This document shows, piece by piece, positions 1-5,917 of a stretch of DNA of 27,497 nt. Positions within the stretch are counted from its first letter, which is position 1. Every line of letters starts with the position of its first letter. The position numbers were made by a program, and so were the translations under genes. Source of the DNA: a virus. The stretch spans positions 1-27,497 of IMG/VR virus record IMGVR_UViG_3300033148_007023; one strand, given 5' to 3'. Under the pieces are notes generated by a model. It did not search any database, was not told where the DNA came from, and worked only from the letters and a program-made list of their open reading frames with translations.

Positions 1-417
1 TGCACAACCCCACCGCTCGCTGCTCATCACCCATGCATGACCACCAGGCTTAAGGACACGGAAGCACTCCTCCCAAATTACCTGCGCCGGAAGTGTATCA
101 TCCCACGTATTACCCATGAAAAACAATCCATGCGGTGGGTCGGTCACAATGCAATCAAAATAACCATCGGGAAAGTGACCGAGTACCAGTGCGCTATCAC
201 CAGCCAGAATATATTCAGTGGTCAATATTTTCACCTTTATAGTAAGATGTGATTCCTTCTTCGCGAATCGGTATACCCTAAAACCATTGCCGCGAAACCC
301 ATGTTTGACTTTCTGCCCCGCGTGGGTATAATAGCCTCGCAGAACCAAACGACGTTCACCCAAAATAGAAGGAGGTGTACCGCATACCTCTCCGTTCTTA
401 AGTGGGTAAACGAACAT
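1..417 (-). CDS. DNA methyltransferase (beta-class-like), 3' part cut by the window edge
   Basis: Reads leftward off the window edge, so the C-terminus is missing (139 codons present). The frame contains IVTDPPHGLFFMGNTWD followed by W-x2-C-F-R-VLKPGG. This is the motif IV region of N6-adenine/N4-cytosine methyltransferases followed by the usual RVLKPGG strand. Motif IV is normally DPPY; here the tyrosine is histidine (DPPH), at a position that stacks on the flipped base. The S-adenosylmethionine-binding motif I would lie beyond the edge. The start is uncertain. The ATG at 417 has no Shine-Dalgarno and would add about 60 residues of unknown character. A GTG at 234 and a TTG at 225 (AAAGGTG ends 6 nt before the TTG) begin just ahead of the recognisable domain, at KILTTEYILAGDS. 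Methyltransferase assignment is firm; target base and start are not. Confidence 0.7.
   Translation of the reverse strand, partial: MFVYPLKNGEVCGTPPSILGERRLVLRGYYTHAGQKVKHGFRGNGFRVYRFAKKESHLTIKVKILTTEYILAGDSALVLGHFPDGYFDCIVTDPPHGLFFMGNTWDDTLPAQVIWEECFRVLKPGGHAWVMSSERWGCA
305..332 (+). promoter_or_regulatory. sigma70-like promoter candidate
   Basis: TTGACT (305-310), 16-bp spacer, TATAAT (327-332): an 11/12 match to consensus. It points right, toward the glycyl-radical-domain gene at 512, giving a leader of about 170 nt that contains the large hairpin at 448-481. It lies inside the possible N-terminal extension of the leftward methyltransferase. If active, it favours the shorter methyltransferase start. 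Confidence 0.45.
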
Positions 418-447
418 TTGGTGCTGTGCATGTAATCTCGGTGTGCT

Positions 448-481
448 GAGGCCGGGGCCTCTCGCAGGCGGCCCCGGCCTC
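448..481 (+). promoter_or_regulatory. very stable GC-rich hairpin in the leader of the 512 gene
   Basis: GAGGCCGGGGCC (448-459) pairs perfectly with GGCCCCGGCCTC (470-481) around a 10-nt loop: 12 uninterrupted, almost all G-C, pairs. The following run CCCCTCTTTCTTC is pyrimidine-rich but is not a clean U-tract. It sits 14 nt upstream of the Shine-Dalgarno AAGGAG of the next gene. It could be an attenuator, a weak terminator or an RNA-stabilising cap. Confidence 0.65.
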
Positions 482-511
482 CCCTCTTTCTTCAAAGGAG
501 TAACCTCACCC

Positions 512-799
512 ATGACAGATGCAATCCTCAAGATATGTCCAAACGCCGTAGTAAAACAAAACTGTAAATCGGTGATAGTACTGGTGCCGGAGGACTTCGA
601 CAAAGACGCAGACCTAGAAGCATTGTTCGAGAATAGCGACTTGGAGTTGCTATTAGACAGAAGGACTACGTGCGAAGTGTGGAGCAGAGTAATGGGCTAC
701 CTCCGCCCAATTTCAGGCTGGAACGCCGGTAAGCAAAGCGAGTACGCCGACAGAGTATCGTTCTCCAGCAACATAGCACAGGAAAGGTTCGGCATCTAG
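512..799 (+). CDS. stand-alone NrdD C-terminal (glycyl-radical) domain protein
   Basis: A 95-residue protein. Its second half, CEVWSRVMGYLRP followed by SGWNAGKQSEYADRV, matches the C-terminal glycyl-radical loop of anaerobic class III ribonucleotide reductase, where R-V-x-G-Y carries the radical glycine (Gly62 here). The 10-stranded catalytic barrel is absent, so it cannot be a reductase by itself. Similar short proteins annotated as NrdD occur in anaerobes. By analogy with YfiD/GrcA, which replaces the damaged radical domain of pyruvate formate-lyase, it may complement a host or phage NrdD (inference). Cys9, Cys18 and Cys54 are its only cysteines. ATG 512 is chosen because AAGGAG lies 11 nt upstream; an in-frame ATG at 443 overlaps the hairpin and lacks a ribosome site. 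Confidence 0.7.
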   Translation: MTDAILKICPNAVVKQNCKSVIVLVPEDFDKDADLEALFENSDLELLLDRRTTCEVWSRVMGYLRPISGWNAGKQSEYADRVSFSSNIAQERFGI

Positions 800-817
800 C
801 CCCGCGAAAACAATAAA

Positions 818-1471
818 CTATTCGAAGACGCCCCACCCTTCGTCAAGTAGGTATGACCGAAGCAACCATGGTCTTGTCGAGTACTTCTCAGGGGTTATGC
901 ACAACATACTCTTTCCGTCGAGTTTGTGCGCGGGAATAAGATAGTGGTAAATGTCGGGGCCATCCGTCCCTATCAGATGATACACATCACAAACGTTTGA
1001 ATGTACGTTGTTGGGGTCGGCACCAGTAGTACGCTCAAATTGCCAGACAAAACGCCTACCGTAAAACAGGTTGGAGTTGAACACCACTACTCGCTTCCCG
1101 TTTACTACGAAGTCGAACGGACAACAAAACGGCATCCACAGGACGTTAAAGCCCCTCTTCTTGTACTCCTCGAATGCCTTGGCTTCCTTTATCCCAAGTG
1201 AGGTTCTCTGTCTGGCAACACCAGACTTCCTTGCATGTTCAACACGGCATTCTGGGTGGAACCAGGTCTTATATGCTACAGAACCATCGAGCAACTTCCC
1301 ACAATGCAAGCATTTACGTTTTCTTTGCTCAAATGGAATATTCTTGTTTGTGAATAACCTTACGGCTTCTCTGGTGACACCAAAACTCTTGGCTATGCTC
1401 GCCATAGGTTCCCCATCGTCAAGGCGCTTCTTTATCTCGTCAATATGCTTGAACAATACAGACCTGGGCAT
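818..1471 (-). CDS. helix-turn-helix, zinc-finger, degenerate nuclease-fold protein
   Basis: 217 residues, last gene of the leftward operon. Three parts are visible. (1) An N-terminal helix-turn-helix, with IASIAKSFGVTREAVRLF-like spacing (residues about 10-42). (2) A zinc-binding module C-x2-C ... H-x2-C (CLHCG, WFHPEC). (3) A C-terminal alpha/beta region, with FEEYKKRGFNVLWMPFCCPF then DFVVNGKRVVVFNSNLF and a later YHYLIPAHKL strand, which resembles phage PD-(D/E)xK nuclease folds. The D of FDFVV is present, but the usual (E/Q)xK is replaced by FNS, so nuclease activity is doubtful. It may be a DNA-binding regulator built on a dead nuclease. ATG 1471 has AGGTGGG 7 nt upstream; an upstream in-frame extension to 1573 overlaps the neighbour and lacks a ribosome site. 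Confidence 0.6.
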   Translation of the reverse strand: MPRSVLFKHIDEIKKRLDDGEPMASIAKSFGVTREAVRLFTNKNIPFEQRKRKCLHCGKLLDGSVAYKTWFHPECRVEHARKSGVARQRTSLGIKEAKAFEEYKKRGFNVLWMPFCCPFDFVVNGKRVVVFNSNLFYGRRFVWQFERTTGADPNNVHSNVCDVYHLIGTDGPDIYHYLIPAHKLDGKSMLCITPEKYSTRPWLLRSYLLDEGWGVFE

Positions 1472-1482
1472 AATTGTCCCAC

Positions 1483-1761
1483 CTAGTTGAATATACGCAC
1501 TTGCAGTCCGCCGCAGTGCGGGCACTTTGTCTTCGTCGGGAATTTGTCCTTGGCCGTTTCCCTGATAAGGCAATCAACTAGTCCGCAATCCTCACACTGC
1601 ACGAACCTTGCTTTGGTGTTGAATTTCCCTGGAAGTGAGACATCTATCCTGTCATGTAATACATCCCACGCGGTCTTGGTGCACGGTCCGAGAAGACACT
1701 TATAATCGTCCGGTGGTGTCTTCTTCTTTTTTTCCCTCCCGAGGATTTCGTCTATCGGCAT
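1483..1761 (-). CDS. small zinc-ribbon protein, function unknown
   Basis: 92 residues. It carries C-x2-C-G-x3-C (CEDCGLVDC) and C-x2-C-G-G (CPHCGG) pairs spaced like a zinc ribbon in the C-terminal half, after a Lys-rich N-terminus (GREKKKK). No catalytic domain is recognisable; such proteins often act in nucleic-acid binding or as adaptors. ATG 1761 is preceded by AAGGAGG about 12 nt upstream. A longer GTG start at 1842 would overlap the gene before it and has no ribosome site. Lies 11 bp before the helix-turn-helix gene in the same leftward operon. Confidence 0.55.
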   Translation of the reverse strand: MPIDEILGREKKKKTPPDDYKCLLGPCTKTAWDVLHDRIDVSLPGKFNTKARFVQCEDCGLVDCLIRETAKDKFPTKTKCPHCGGLQVRIFN

Positions 1762-1795
1762 TTGTGCTTCGTCCTCCTTGTTCTTATTGGGCAAT

Positions 1796-1811
1796 TTCTC
1801 ACCGCTGAGAA
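1796..1811. repeat. small hairpin, one copy of a 15-bp repeated sequence
   Basis: TTCTCA-CCGC-TGAGAA forms a 6-bp stem in the 52-bp gap between two leftward genes. Its first 15 bases occur again exactly at 15856-15870, directly after the tRNA. A 15-mer repeat in 27 kb can arise by chance, so significance is modest. Confidence 0.4.
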
Positions 1812-1813
1812 TT

Positions 1814-2410
1814 TTAGGGGAGTTTGCCCACTTCGTAGCCACGGTCTATGCAATCACTGAACAGCCTGTGTGTCCTGCGAAAGCGGCCACCTCCCCAATC
1901 TCTGGGGCTTGATGGCAGAAATACGTGCTCGCACAGACTTATACCTCGAACACCGCGTTTGTAGAAGTGGAGCATCTCTCTACAATGGTGTTCTATGTTG
2001 GCTTCTGGGTCGGTAATCAGGGGATAATGCTTAACATCCATCGGCCCGGCACAATTACCTGGAGCAGTGGCATAGCATCTAAGCCCGAAGTTGGCATACC
2101 CATAAACCATACTCCAATACCAGGCTGCGCCAAACCCTTCAGCGAAAGGCCCACCCTCTGCCTCCATTCTTTCATGGGTACTGATAAGAAATTCCACATA
2201 TGGGAGAAAGCTACTTCGGGCTACTGTTCCATCATGATTTCTATAATCGCAAAAGGTAAGCACAAGCCTTGTGGCCTTCCGCACCCTGAGTTCATGAATG
2301 GATTGCCGATCTGAATTACACCTACCCGAGAAAACAGCGATAAAAACCATCACAATCAAGATAATCACAGCGGTCTTATGCCGCCTGAGTTCACTTATAT
2401 AGTCTCTCAA
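1814..2410 (-). CDS. membrane-anchored protein, possible lytic transglycosylase-like fold
   Basis: 198 residues with one N-terminal membrane segment (TAVIILIVMVFIAVFSG, residues about 13-29) preceded by basic residues, consistent with a signal anchor placing the rest outside the cytoplasm. The middle contains GNCAGPMDVKHYPL then DPEANIEHHCREML, recalling the GA-x-G-x-MQV and DP-x2-N-I elements of lysozyme-like transglycosylases. The catalytic glutamate cannot be assigned with confidence. Several cysteines could form disulfides. The start is TTG 2410, supported by GGGAG about 5 nt upstream, and the gene overlaps the stop of the radical SAM gene by 4 bp, implying translational coupling. It could aid cell-wall penetration or lysis; a purely structural exported protein is the alternative. 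Confidence 0.45.
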   Translation of the reverse strand: MRDYISELRRHKTAVIILIVMVFIAVFSGRCNSDRQSIHELRVRKATRLVLTFCDYRNHDGTVARSSFLPYVEFLISTHERMEAEGGPFAEGFGAAWYWSMVYGYANFGLRCYATAPGNCAGPMDVKHYPLITDPEANIEHHCREMLHFYKRGVRGISLCEHVFLPSSPRDWGGGRFRRTHRLFSDCIDRGYEVGKLP

Positions 2411-3423
2411 TTGACTCCCTCTCTAATGTCTACCATATAGTCGGGCATCCAGTAGTATTCATCGCCAAGTGTTTGTCTGATATAGGTCTCAAGCTCATTA
2501 AGCAAAAAGTCCTGCTTTATCCGCGAGCCTTCGGTCTCAAGCCCCGTGCCACCAACCGTGTCGTAATGATACTTTATCAATATCGGAGTACATCTTGTAG
2601 CAAAATACGGGCCAAGATTAGAGCTTGCCATGTCAAGGAAAGAGATAAACTTATCGCTCCATTCATAGGTGAGGTCGTCCCATACACTATCCCATTTCCC
2701 GGTAAAAAGCAAATCCTTTTCATCTGCAGAAAGGGCACATGGATAGTAGAAATACATATCTACGTCATTGTCCAGCATAATAGATGCGTTCTTCATCTGT
2801 GTCTCTACAAGTGTGTCCCCCAGCAACGGTTTGAAACAGCCACACACAGACAAACCAACTGGGTTTCCGTATTCAGTAACCCTTCCTCCCAAGAGGTCAA
2901 GTAATTCATCTGTTGGCTTTATGCTTAGGTTTGTATCAATCCAGAAGTAGGGCGTAAAGTCGTTTTTGACAAGGCCGTTAAGCTGATGTTCCTCTGATAG
3001 CCATTGCACTCTTGTAACAATAGACGCTACGAAGTCTTGTTGTAGAAACGGTTCTCCTCCACTAATCCTGAATACCGGCGTAGGTCTGGGGCACTCTCTA
3101 TGATAGACTTCATAGTAATCTCTGGCTACATCTTCGGAAGCAACGCTTACGGCGGTAATATCGTCTCCGACGAAACAATAATCACACTTCAGATTACAGC
3201 CACACAATTGGACGATAGCGGCGTAATTGGTGATAGTCCAAGGCTCGCCAGTCCACGCACTGGCGACCTGATAAGGTTCGGGGAATTCCAGCTTTCTAGG
3301 GTCAGTCATTATCCGTAGCTGACTTTGTTTCACATAACACTTCTCACGGATAAGACCATATATCCCTATATCTGCTGCGCTGTCGTTTATATCGTTAGCC
3401 TGAACCATTTGAGAAACAGACAT
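2407..3423 (-). CDS. radical SAM superfamily protein
   Basis: 338 residues. C-x3-C-x2-C at residues 76-83 (CNLKCDYC) binds the [4Fe-4S] cluster that cleaves S-adenosylmethionine. RISGGEPFL about 40 residues later is the SAM-binding GGE motif. The substrate is not evident. It is longer than phage NrdG (about 156 residues), and its cluster loop differs from QueE, so neither name is given. As first gene of the leftward operon and near a glycyl-radical-domain gene, it is a candidate activating enzyme for that protein (inference). The ATG at 3423 is preferred because GGAG lies 5 nt upstream. In-frame ATGs at 3453 and 3483 would add up to 20 residues and have poor or no ribosome sites. Confidence 0.8.
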   Translation of the reverse strand: MSVSQMVQANDINDSAADIGIYGLIREKCYVKQSQLRIMTDPRKLEFPEPYQVASAWTGEPWTITNYAAIVQLCGCNLKCDYCFVGDDITAVSVASEDVARDYYEVYHRECPRPTPVFRISGGEPFLQQDFVASIVTRVQWLSEEHQLNGLVKNDFTPYFWIDTNLSIKPTDELLDLLGGRVTEYGNPVGLSVCGCFKPLLGDTLVETQMKNASIMLDNDVDMYFYYPCALSADEKDLLFTGKWDSVWDDLTYEWSDKFISFLDMASSNLGPYFATRCTPILIKYHYDTVGGTGLETEGSRIKQDFLLNELETYIRQTLGDEYYWMPDYMVDIREGVN

Positions 3424-3638
3424 AACTACTCCGGAAACATCACAAATCTCCATATCCAATGCACCGAAGGAACACCACGCCATAGCGGGGAGTACCTGAC
3501 TGGCCCTTTCCTTTCTAAAAGTTGACTTCTTTCACGGAAAGAAGCATACCCAATGCGGGAAAGAATAAAACATAATGCGATTTCAAGCCGTTCAGCAGTT
3601 GCGAACATCCGTTCGAGAAAAAAACGCTGTTCGAAATA

Positions 3639-3788
3639 CTAGCATTTCTAGTGTCTAGAGACAGAACGACTCAGAGCTAGTTAACTACTTTTAAACGACT
3701 TAACGGCTAGAACGGCTCTAGATGAAGTTAACTCTTCTAGAAGGAGTTAACTTCTAGAACGACTCTTAACTACTAGAACGACTCTAGA
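3639..3788. repeat. CTAG-rich cluster of iteron-like repeats and dyads
   Basis: CTAG occurs ten times in 149 bp (3639, 3648, 3655, 3677, 3707, 3718, 3737, 3754, 3773, 3784). The 10-mer AGAACGRCTC occurs four times (3663, 3709, 3756, 3775). In three of these it is extended to CTAGAACGRCTCTWRA, itself an inverted repeat CTAGA/TCTAG. GTTAAC occurs at 3680, 3727 and 3746; the last two flank TTCTAGAA to make a nearly perfect 27-bp dyad (3726-3752). Such an array suits multiple binding sites of a dimeric protein: operators, origin iterons or a partition-like site. Confidence 0.75.
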
Positions 3789-3802
3789 CGCGCGCGCGCA
3801 CA

Positions 3803-3830
3803 TTGACGTGGGCATACGCATGTCTATGTA
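3803..3830 (+). promoter_or_regulatory. sigma70-like promoter candidate (weaker)
   Basis: TTGACG (3803-3808), 16-bp spacer, TATGTA (3825-3830). It lies just right of the CTAG repeat cluster and points toward the gene at 3948. Confidence 0.3.
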
Positions 3831-3870
3831 TATAGGGATTGGCATACTCACAGACGATAGTTTTTCTTGG

Positions 3871-3904
3871 TTTACTTTTTCTTCGTGGAGGATATAATAC
3901 CACG
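3871..3904 (+). promoter_or_regulatory. promoter with overlapping operator-like inverted repeat
   Basis: TTTACT (3871-3876), 16-bp spacer and a perfect TATAAT (3893-3898). The -10 box is framed by CGTGG (3884-3888) and CCACG (3900-3904), an 11-bp-spaced inverted repeat that could be an operator. It is about 40 bp ahead of the deoxyribosyltransferase-like gene. Confidence 0.5.
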
Positions 3905-3947
3905 GGGGGGGCAGGCCGGATAAACAAGAAATGAAGCGAAAGGCAAA

Positions 3948-4622
3948 ATGCTCTCAGAACATAGTTCAAACTTCAGATGGTTCCTCGCGGGACCGTTATC
4001 TATCCCGGAGAGATTGGCTCCAAGGTCGGTTGTAGAAAGATACCCCCACCTACTTGACGGGCAATCTTCCTTTCACTGGCGTGGAGTAATCAAGCCGGAA
4101 CTTGAAAAACGCGGGATGGAAGCAATAGACCCATATTCGTCTGACGTTGTGGATTACTGTCTTATATATGGGCTTAGAGATGGATACCTCGAAATATTGA
4201 AACAGTGCGATGGAGTGGTAGCAGTACTTATGCCCTATCACTGGGAATCAATCCCGGATAGAGAATCCAACCTTTCGGTGGTCATCCGTTATTGGAGAGT
4301 CCCGTTTATAGCGTATTCCCCGATAGTGAATCTTTCAGACTATGAATGCAGGACGATGACTGAGGTAAAGCGTTTCGTTTCGATAATACCAACCTGTTTA
4401 CGTGTAGCGATGGCGATGAACAGAGTGGCAGAGAAGGGGATAGCAATGCCCAAAAAGATTGAAGGGCAAGAGCCCGAAGAGAAAGAACAGCACAATGAGA
4501 ATATTGTCATGGTCCGTACCATTACGTGTGGTGCTTGCGGCTATACGTACCAGGAGGGAGTTGCACAACTATCTGAGATAGTTGGATGTCCTCGGTGTGG
4601 CAGGAAATTGCTGGAAGAATAA
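3948..4622 (+). CDS. nucleoside 2-deoxyribosyltransferase-like protein with C-terminal zinc ribbon
   Basis: 224 residues. The N-terminus FRWFLAGPLS is the phosphate/sugar-binding loop typical of the nucleoside 2-deoxyribosyltransferase/DUF4406-like fold. The central ILKQCDGVVAVLMPY matches the strand that ends in D-x-V-V-A, and a later VIRYWRVPFIAYSP corresponds to the last core strand. The family's glutamate after the D-x-V-V-A strand is represented by E-S-N-L, so activity is uncertain. The last 50 residues form a separate zinc ribbon (CGACGY ... CPRCGRK) after a Glu/Lys-rich linker. AAAGG lies 5-7 nt before the ATG. With the Mom-like gene next door it may process or supply modified nucleosides (inference). 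Confidence 0.5.
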   Translation: MLSEHSSNFRWFLAGPLSIPERLAPRSVVERYPHLLDGQSSFHWRGVIKPELEKRGMEAIDPYSSDVVDYCLIYGLRDGYLEILKQCDGVVAVLMPYHWESIPDRESNLSVVIRYWRVPFIAYSPIVNLSDYECRTMTEVKRFVSIIPTCLRVAMAMNRVAEKGIAMPKKIEGQEPEEKEQHNENIVMVRTITCGACGYTYQEGVAQLSEIVGCPRCGRKLLEE

Positions 4623-4667
4623 TTGTGGTTTCCTGTGATATTCTTAGATAGAACGTGAAAAGTTATT

Positions 4668-5474
4668 ATGCCCGAATTCTTTGATAGTTATTCGTTTATA
4701 AGCCGTGGTATGGCGTCTATGTTGATACAACGATGCCATTATTCTAAAGTGATGCCACGCATTACAAAGGTTTGTATTGGTGGATGGGTTAATAATAAGC
4801 TTATGGGGGTAATGACGCTTGGGTATGGTACAAGGCCGCTTCACACAATAAGAAACATGTTCCCCGGATTAACTTCAAAGGACTATCTTGAGTTGGGCAA
4901 GTTTTGCATAGATGATGTTATGCCACGAAATAGTGAAAGCCAGTTTCTTTCGCGAGCAGTAAAGATGATTAAGTCGGAATTTCCGTCGATATTGCTTCTC
5001 TATTCGTGGGCAGATGGTATTTTAGGTAAACCAGGATATGTATATCAAGCTGCCAATTGGTTTTATGGTGGATTTATCTGGACTGAGTGTTACTTGGATA
5101 AGAATGGCTGGCGTGTTCATCCTAGGACATTACAAGGTTTGACTTCTACTGGAACCGGTCTTGGCCCCCGCGATTTTGAGACCACTACCTCTGCTGGTTT
5201 CGTTCGATGGCGTGGGAAGCAGTTCCGTTACTGTCTTCCATTATGTGGTAAGCGTCGGTGGCGCGAGCTTCAGAACGAGAGTACGATAGAATGGAGGCGT
5301 GATAATTATCCTAAAGATGTAGATTGTGTGTGGCGTGAGCAAGTTGGGATTGGAGATTATGTTGAGAGGGGATCAATTCCGTGGACTGGAACATTTTATC
5401 CTCAAAAACAAACAACTCAGCTTTCATTATTTGATGAGCAGGCGAGCGTGTGCCCGGAGGTGGGGTCATCGTGA
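4668..5474 (+). CDS. Mom-like DNA base-modification enzyme (GNAT fold)
   Basis: 268 residues. The order of conserved blocks fits phage Mu Mom and its relatives: QRCHYSKV near the N-terminus, YLELGKFCIDD, RNSESQFLSRAVK, and LYSWADGILGKPGYVYQAAN followed by W-F-Y-G-G. Mu Mom adds a carbamoylmethyl group to adenine N6 in phage DNA, protecting it from host restriction. Substrate and product here are not determined. About 70 residues beyond the usual core (from roughly residue 190) hold a Trp-rich tail. The ribosome site is weak (AAAAG). The final 31 bases of the gene overlap the tRNA-like element at 5444-5514, so its C-terminus (about the last ten residues) may not be conserved. Confidence 0.7.
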   Translation: MPEFFDSYSFISRGMASMLIQRCHYSKVMPRITKVCIGGWVNNKLMGVMTLGYGTRPLHTIRNMFPGLTSKDYLELGKFCIDDVMPRNSESQFLSRAVKMIKSEFPSILLLYSWADGILGKPGYVYQAANWFYGGFIWTECYLDKNGWRVHPRTLQGLTSTGTGLGPRDFETTTSAGFVRWRGKQFRYCLPLCGKRRWRELQNESTIEWRRDNYPKDVDCVWREQVGIGDYVERGSIPWTGTFYPQKQTTQLSLFDEQASVCPEVGSS

Positions 5475-5514
5475 CCAGCGATGACGACGGTTCGATTCCG
5501 TTCCACACGCTCCA
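5444..5514 (+). tRNA. degenerate tRNA-like cloverleaf ending in CCA
   Basis: GAGCGTGTG (5444-5452) pairs over 9 bp with CACACGCTC (5504-5512). A T-arm GACGG-TTCGATT-CCGTT has a perfect box-B loop, and the 3' end reads TCCA. A short D-like arm CCC-GGAGGT-GGG follows the acceptor, then a 7-bp stem GTCATCG/CGATGAC with loop TGACCAG. It departs from canonical form: connector bases are missing, the variable region is about 1 nt, and U33 is absent unless the loop is read as 9 nt with anticodon GAC. It is most likely a decayed tRNA or a tRNA mimic, not a decoding tRNA. Its 5' part overlaps the end of the Mom-like gene. Confidence 0.45.
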
Positions 5515-5557
5515 TACAAAGCAATAGATAGCTAGTAGTAGCTATTATAGAAGAAAT

Positions 5558-5597
5558 AGATTGATTGCCAATCCCGAGGCGATCAATCTGTTTTTTT
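5558..5597 (+). terminator. Rho-independent terminator
   Basis: AGATTGATTG (5558-5567) pairs with CGATCAATCT (5580-5589), 10 bp with one T-G, around a 12-nt loop, followed by G and seven T. It ends the 3948-5514 transcription unit. A smaller hairpin, ATAGCTA-GTAG-TAGCTAT, precedes it at 5528-5545. Confidence 0.85.
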
Positions 5598-5602
5598 ATG
5601 GC

Positions 5603-5631
5603 TTGCGTATTACAGACTTCCGTTGTATAAT
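5603..5631 (+). promoter_or_regulatory. promoter of the lysis/packaging operon
   Basis: TTGCGT (5603-5608), 17-bp spacer, perfect TATAAT (5626-5631), starting 6 bp after the terminator and about 40 bp ahead of the gene at 5672. Confidence 0.55.
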
Positions 5632-5671
5632 TGAATAGTGATTGCAAAACACTAAACAATAGGAAAACTAA

Positions 5672-5917
5672 ATGCTGATAGCCTATGACCCGTTTATCTG
5701 CCGAAGGTGTGAATGGGCATTGTTTGTGCCGAAGAAGCATAGCACTGATGGCATAGTTCGAGTTGGTTTTTCGTGTTCGCATCCCGACGTGCTATATGGC
5801 GGCTGTTCGGCGTGTAAATACTTCAGGCCGATGAACGAAGAATGGGAAAATTACACTATAGCCAATATTATTATTCACGAGCCGGTAGAAATATATGAGG
5901 CTTATTCCAATGTATGA
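5672..5917 (+). CDS. small Cys-rich protein, function unknown
   Basis: 81 residues. C-x2-C near the N-terminus (CRRC) and a second cluster, C-x-H ... C-x2-C (FSCSHPDVLYGGCSACKYF), suggest one bound zinc. No family is recognised. AGGA lies about 10 nt before the ATG. First gene after the promoter at 5603-5631; its end overlaps the start of the short frame at 5910. Confidence 0.55.
   Translation: MLIAYDPFICRRCEWALFVPKKHSTDGIVRVGFSCSHPDVLYGGCSACKYFRPMNEEWENYTIANIIIHEPVEIYEAYSNV

Larger units (their letters stand above)
3424..3947. other. non-coding divergent region
   Basis: No convincing gene on either strand. From left to right it holds: the short leader of the leftward operon; a hairpin CTTCTTTC-acg-GAAAGAAG (3526-3544); short GTTCG inverted and direct repeats around 3602-3636; the CTAG-rich repeat cluster (3639-3788); an alternating CG tract (3788-3799); and two rightward promoter candidates ahead of the gene at 3948. 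Layout resembles a phage control region or replication origin, but nothing in the window confirms replication function. Confidence 0.6.

Noticed and set aside
368-379. Perfect AAGGAGGTG on the plus strand
   Set aside because: No start codon lies at a usable distance and the following frame stops within nine codons; it is probably the complement of coding bases or chance.
237-431. 64-codon minus-strand frame upstream of the methyltransferase
   Set aside because: It lacks a ribosome site and overlaps, in another frame, the possible methyltransferase N-terminus; composition looks random.
1071-1490. 139-codon plus-strand frame opposite the helix-turn-helix gene
   Set aside because: It is antisense to a gene with recognisable zinc and helix-turn-helix motifs; its own translation shows no family features.
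2407-3423. QueE or NrdG identity for the radical SAM protein
   Set aside because: The cluster-binding loop and the length differ from both families, and no other 7-deazaguanine genes are present.
5444-5514. Selenocysteine tRNA
   Set aside because: The 9-bp acceptor is suggestive, but there is no long variable arm, no 6-bp D-stem and no TCA anticodon.
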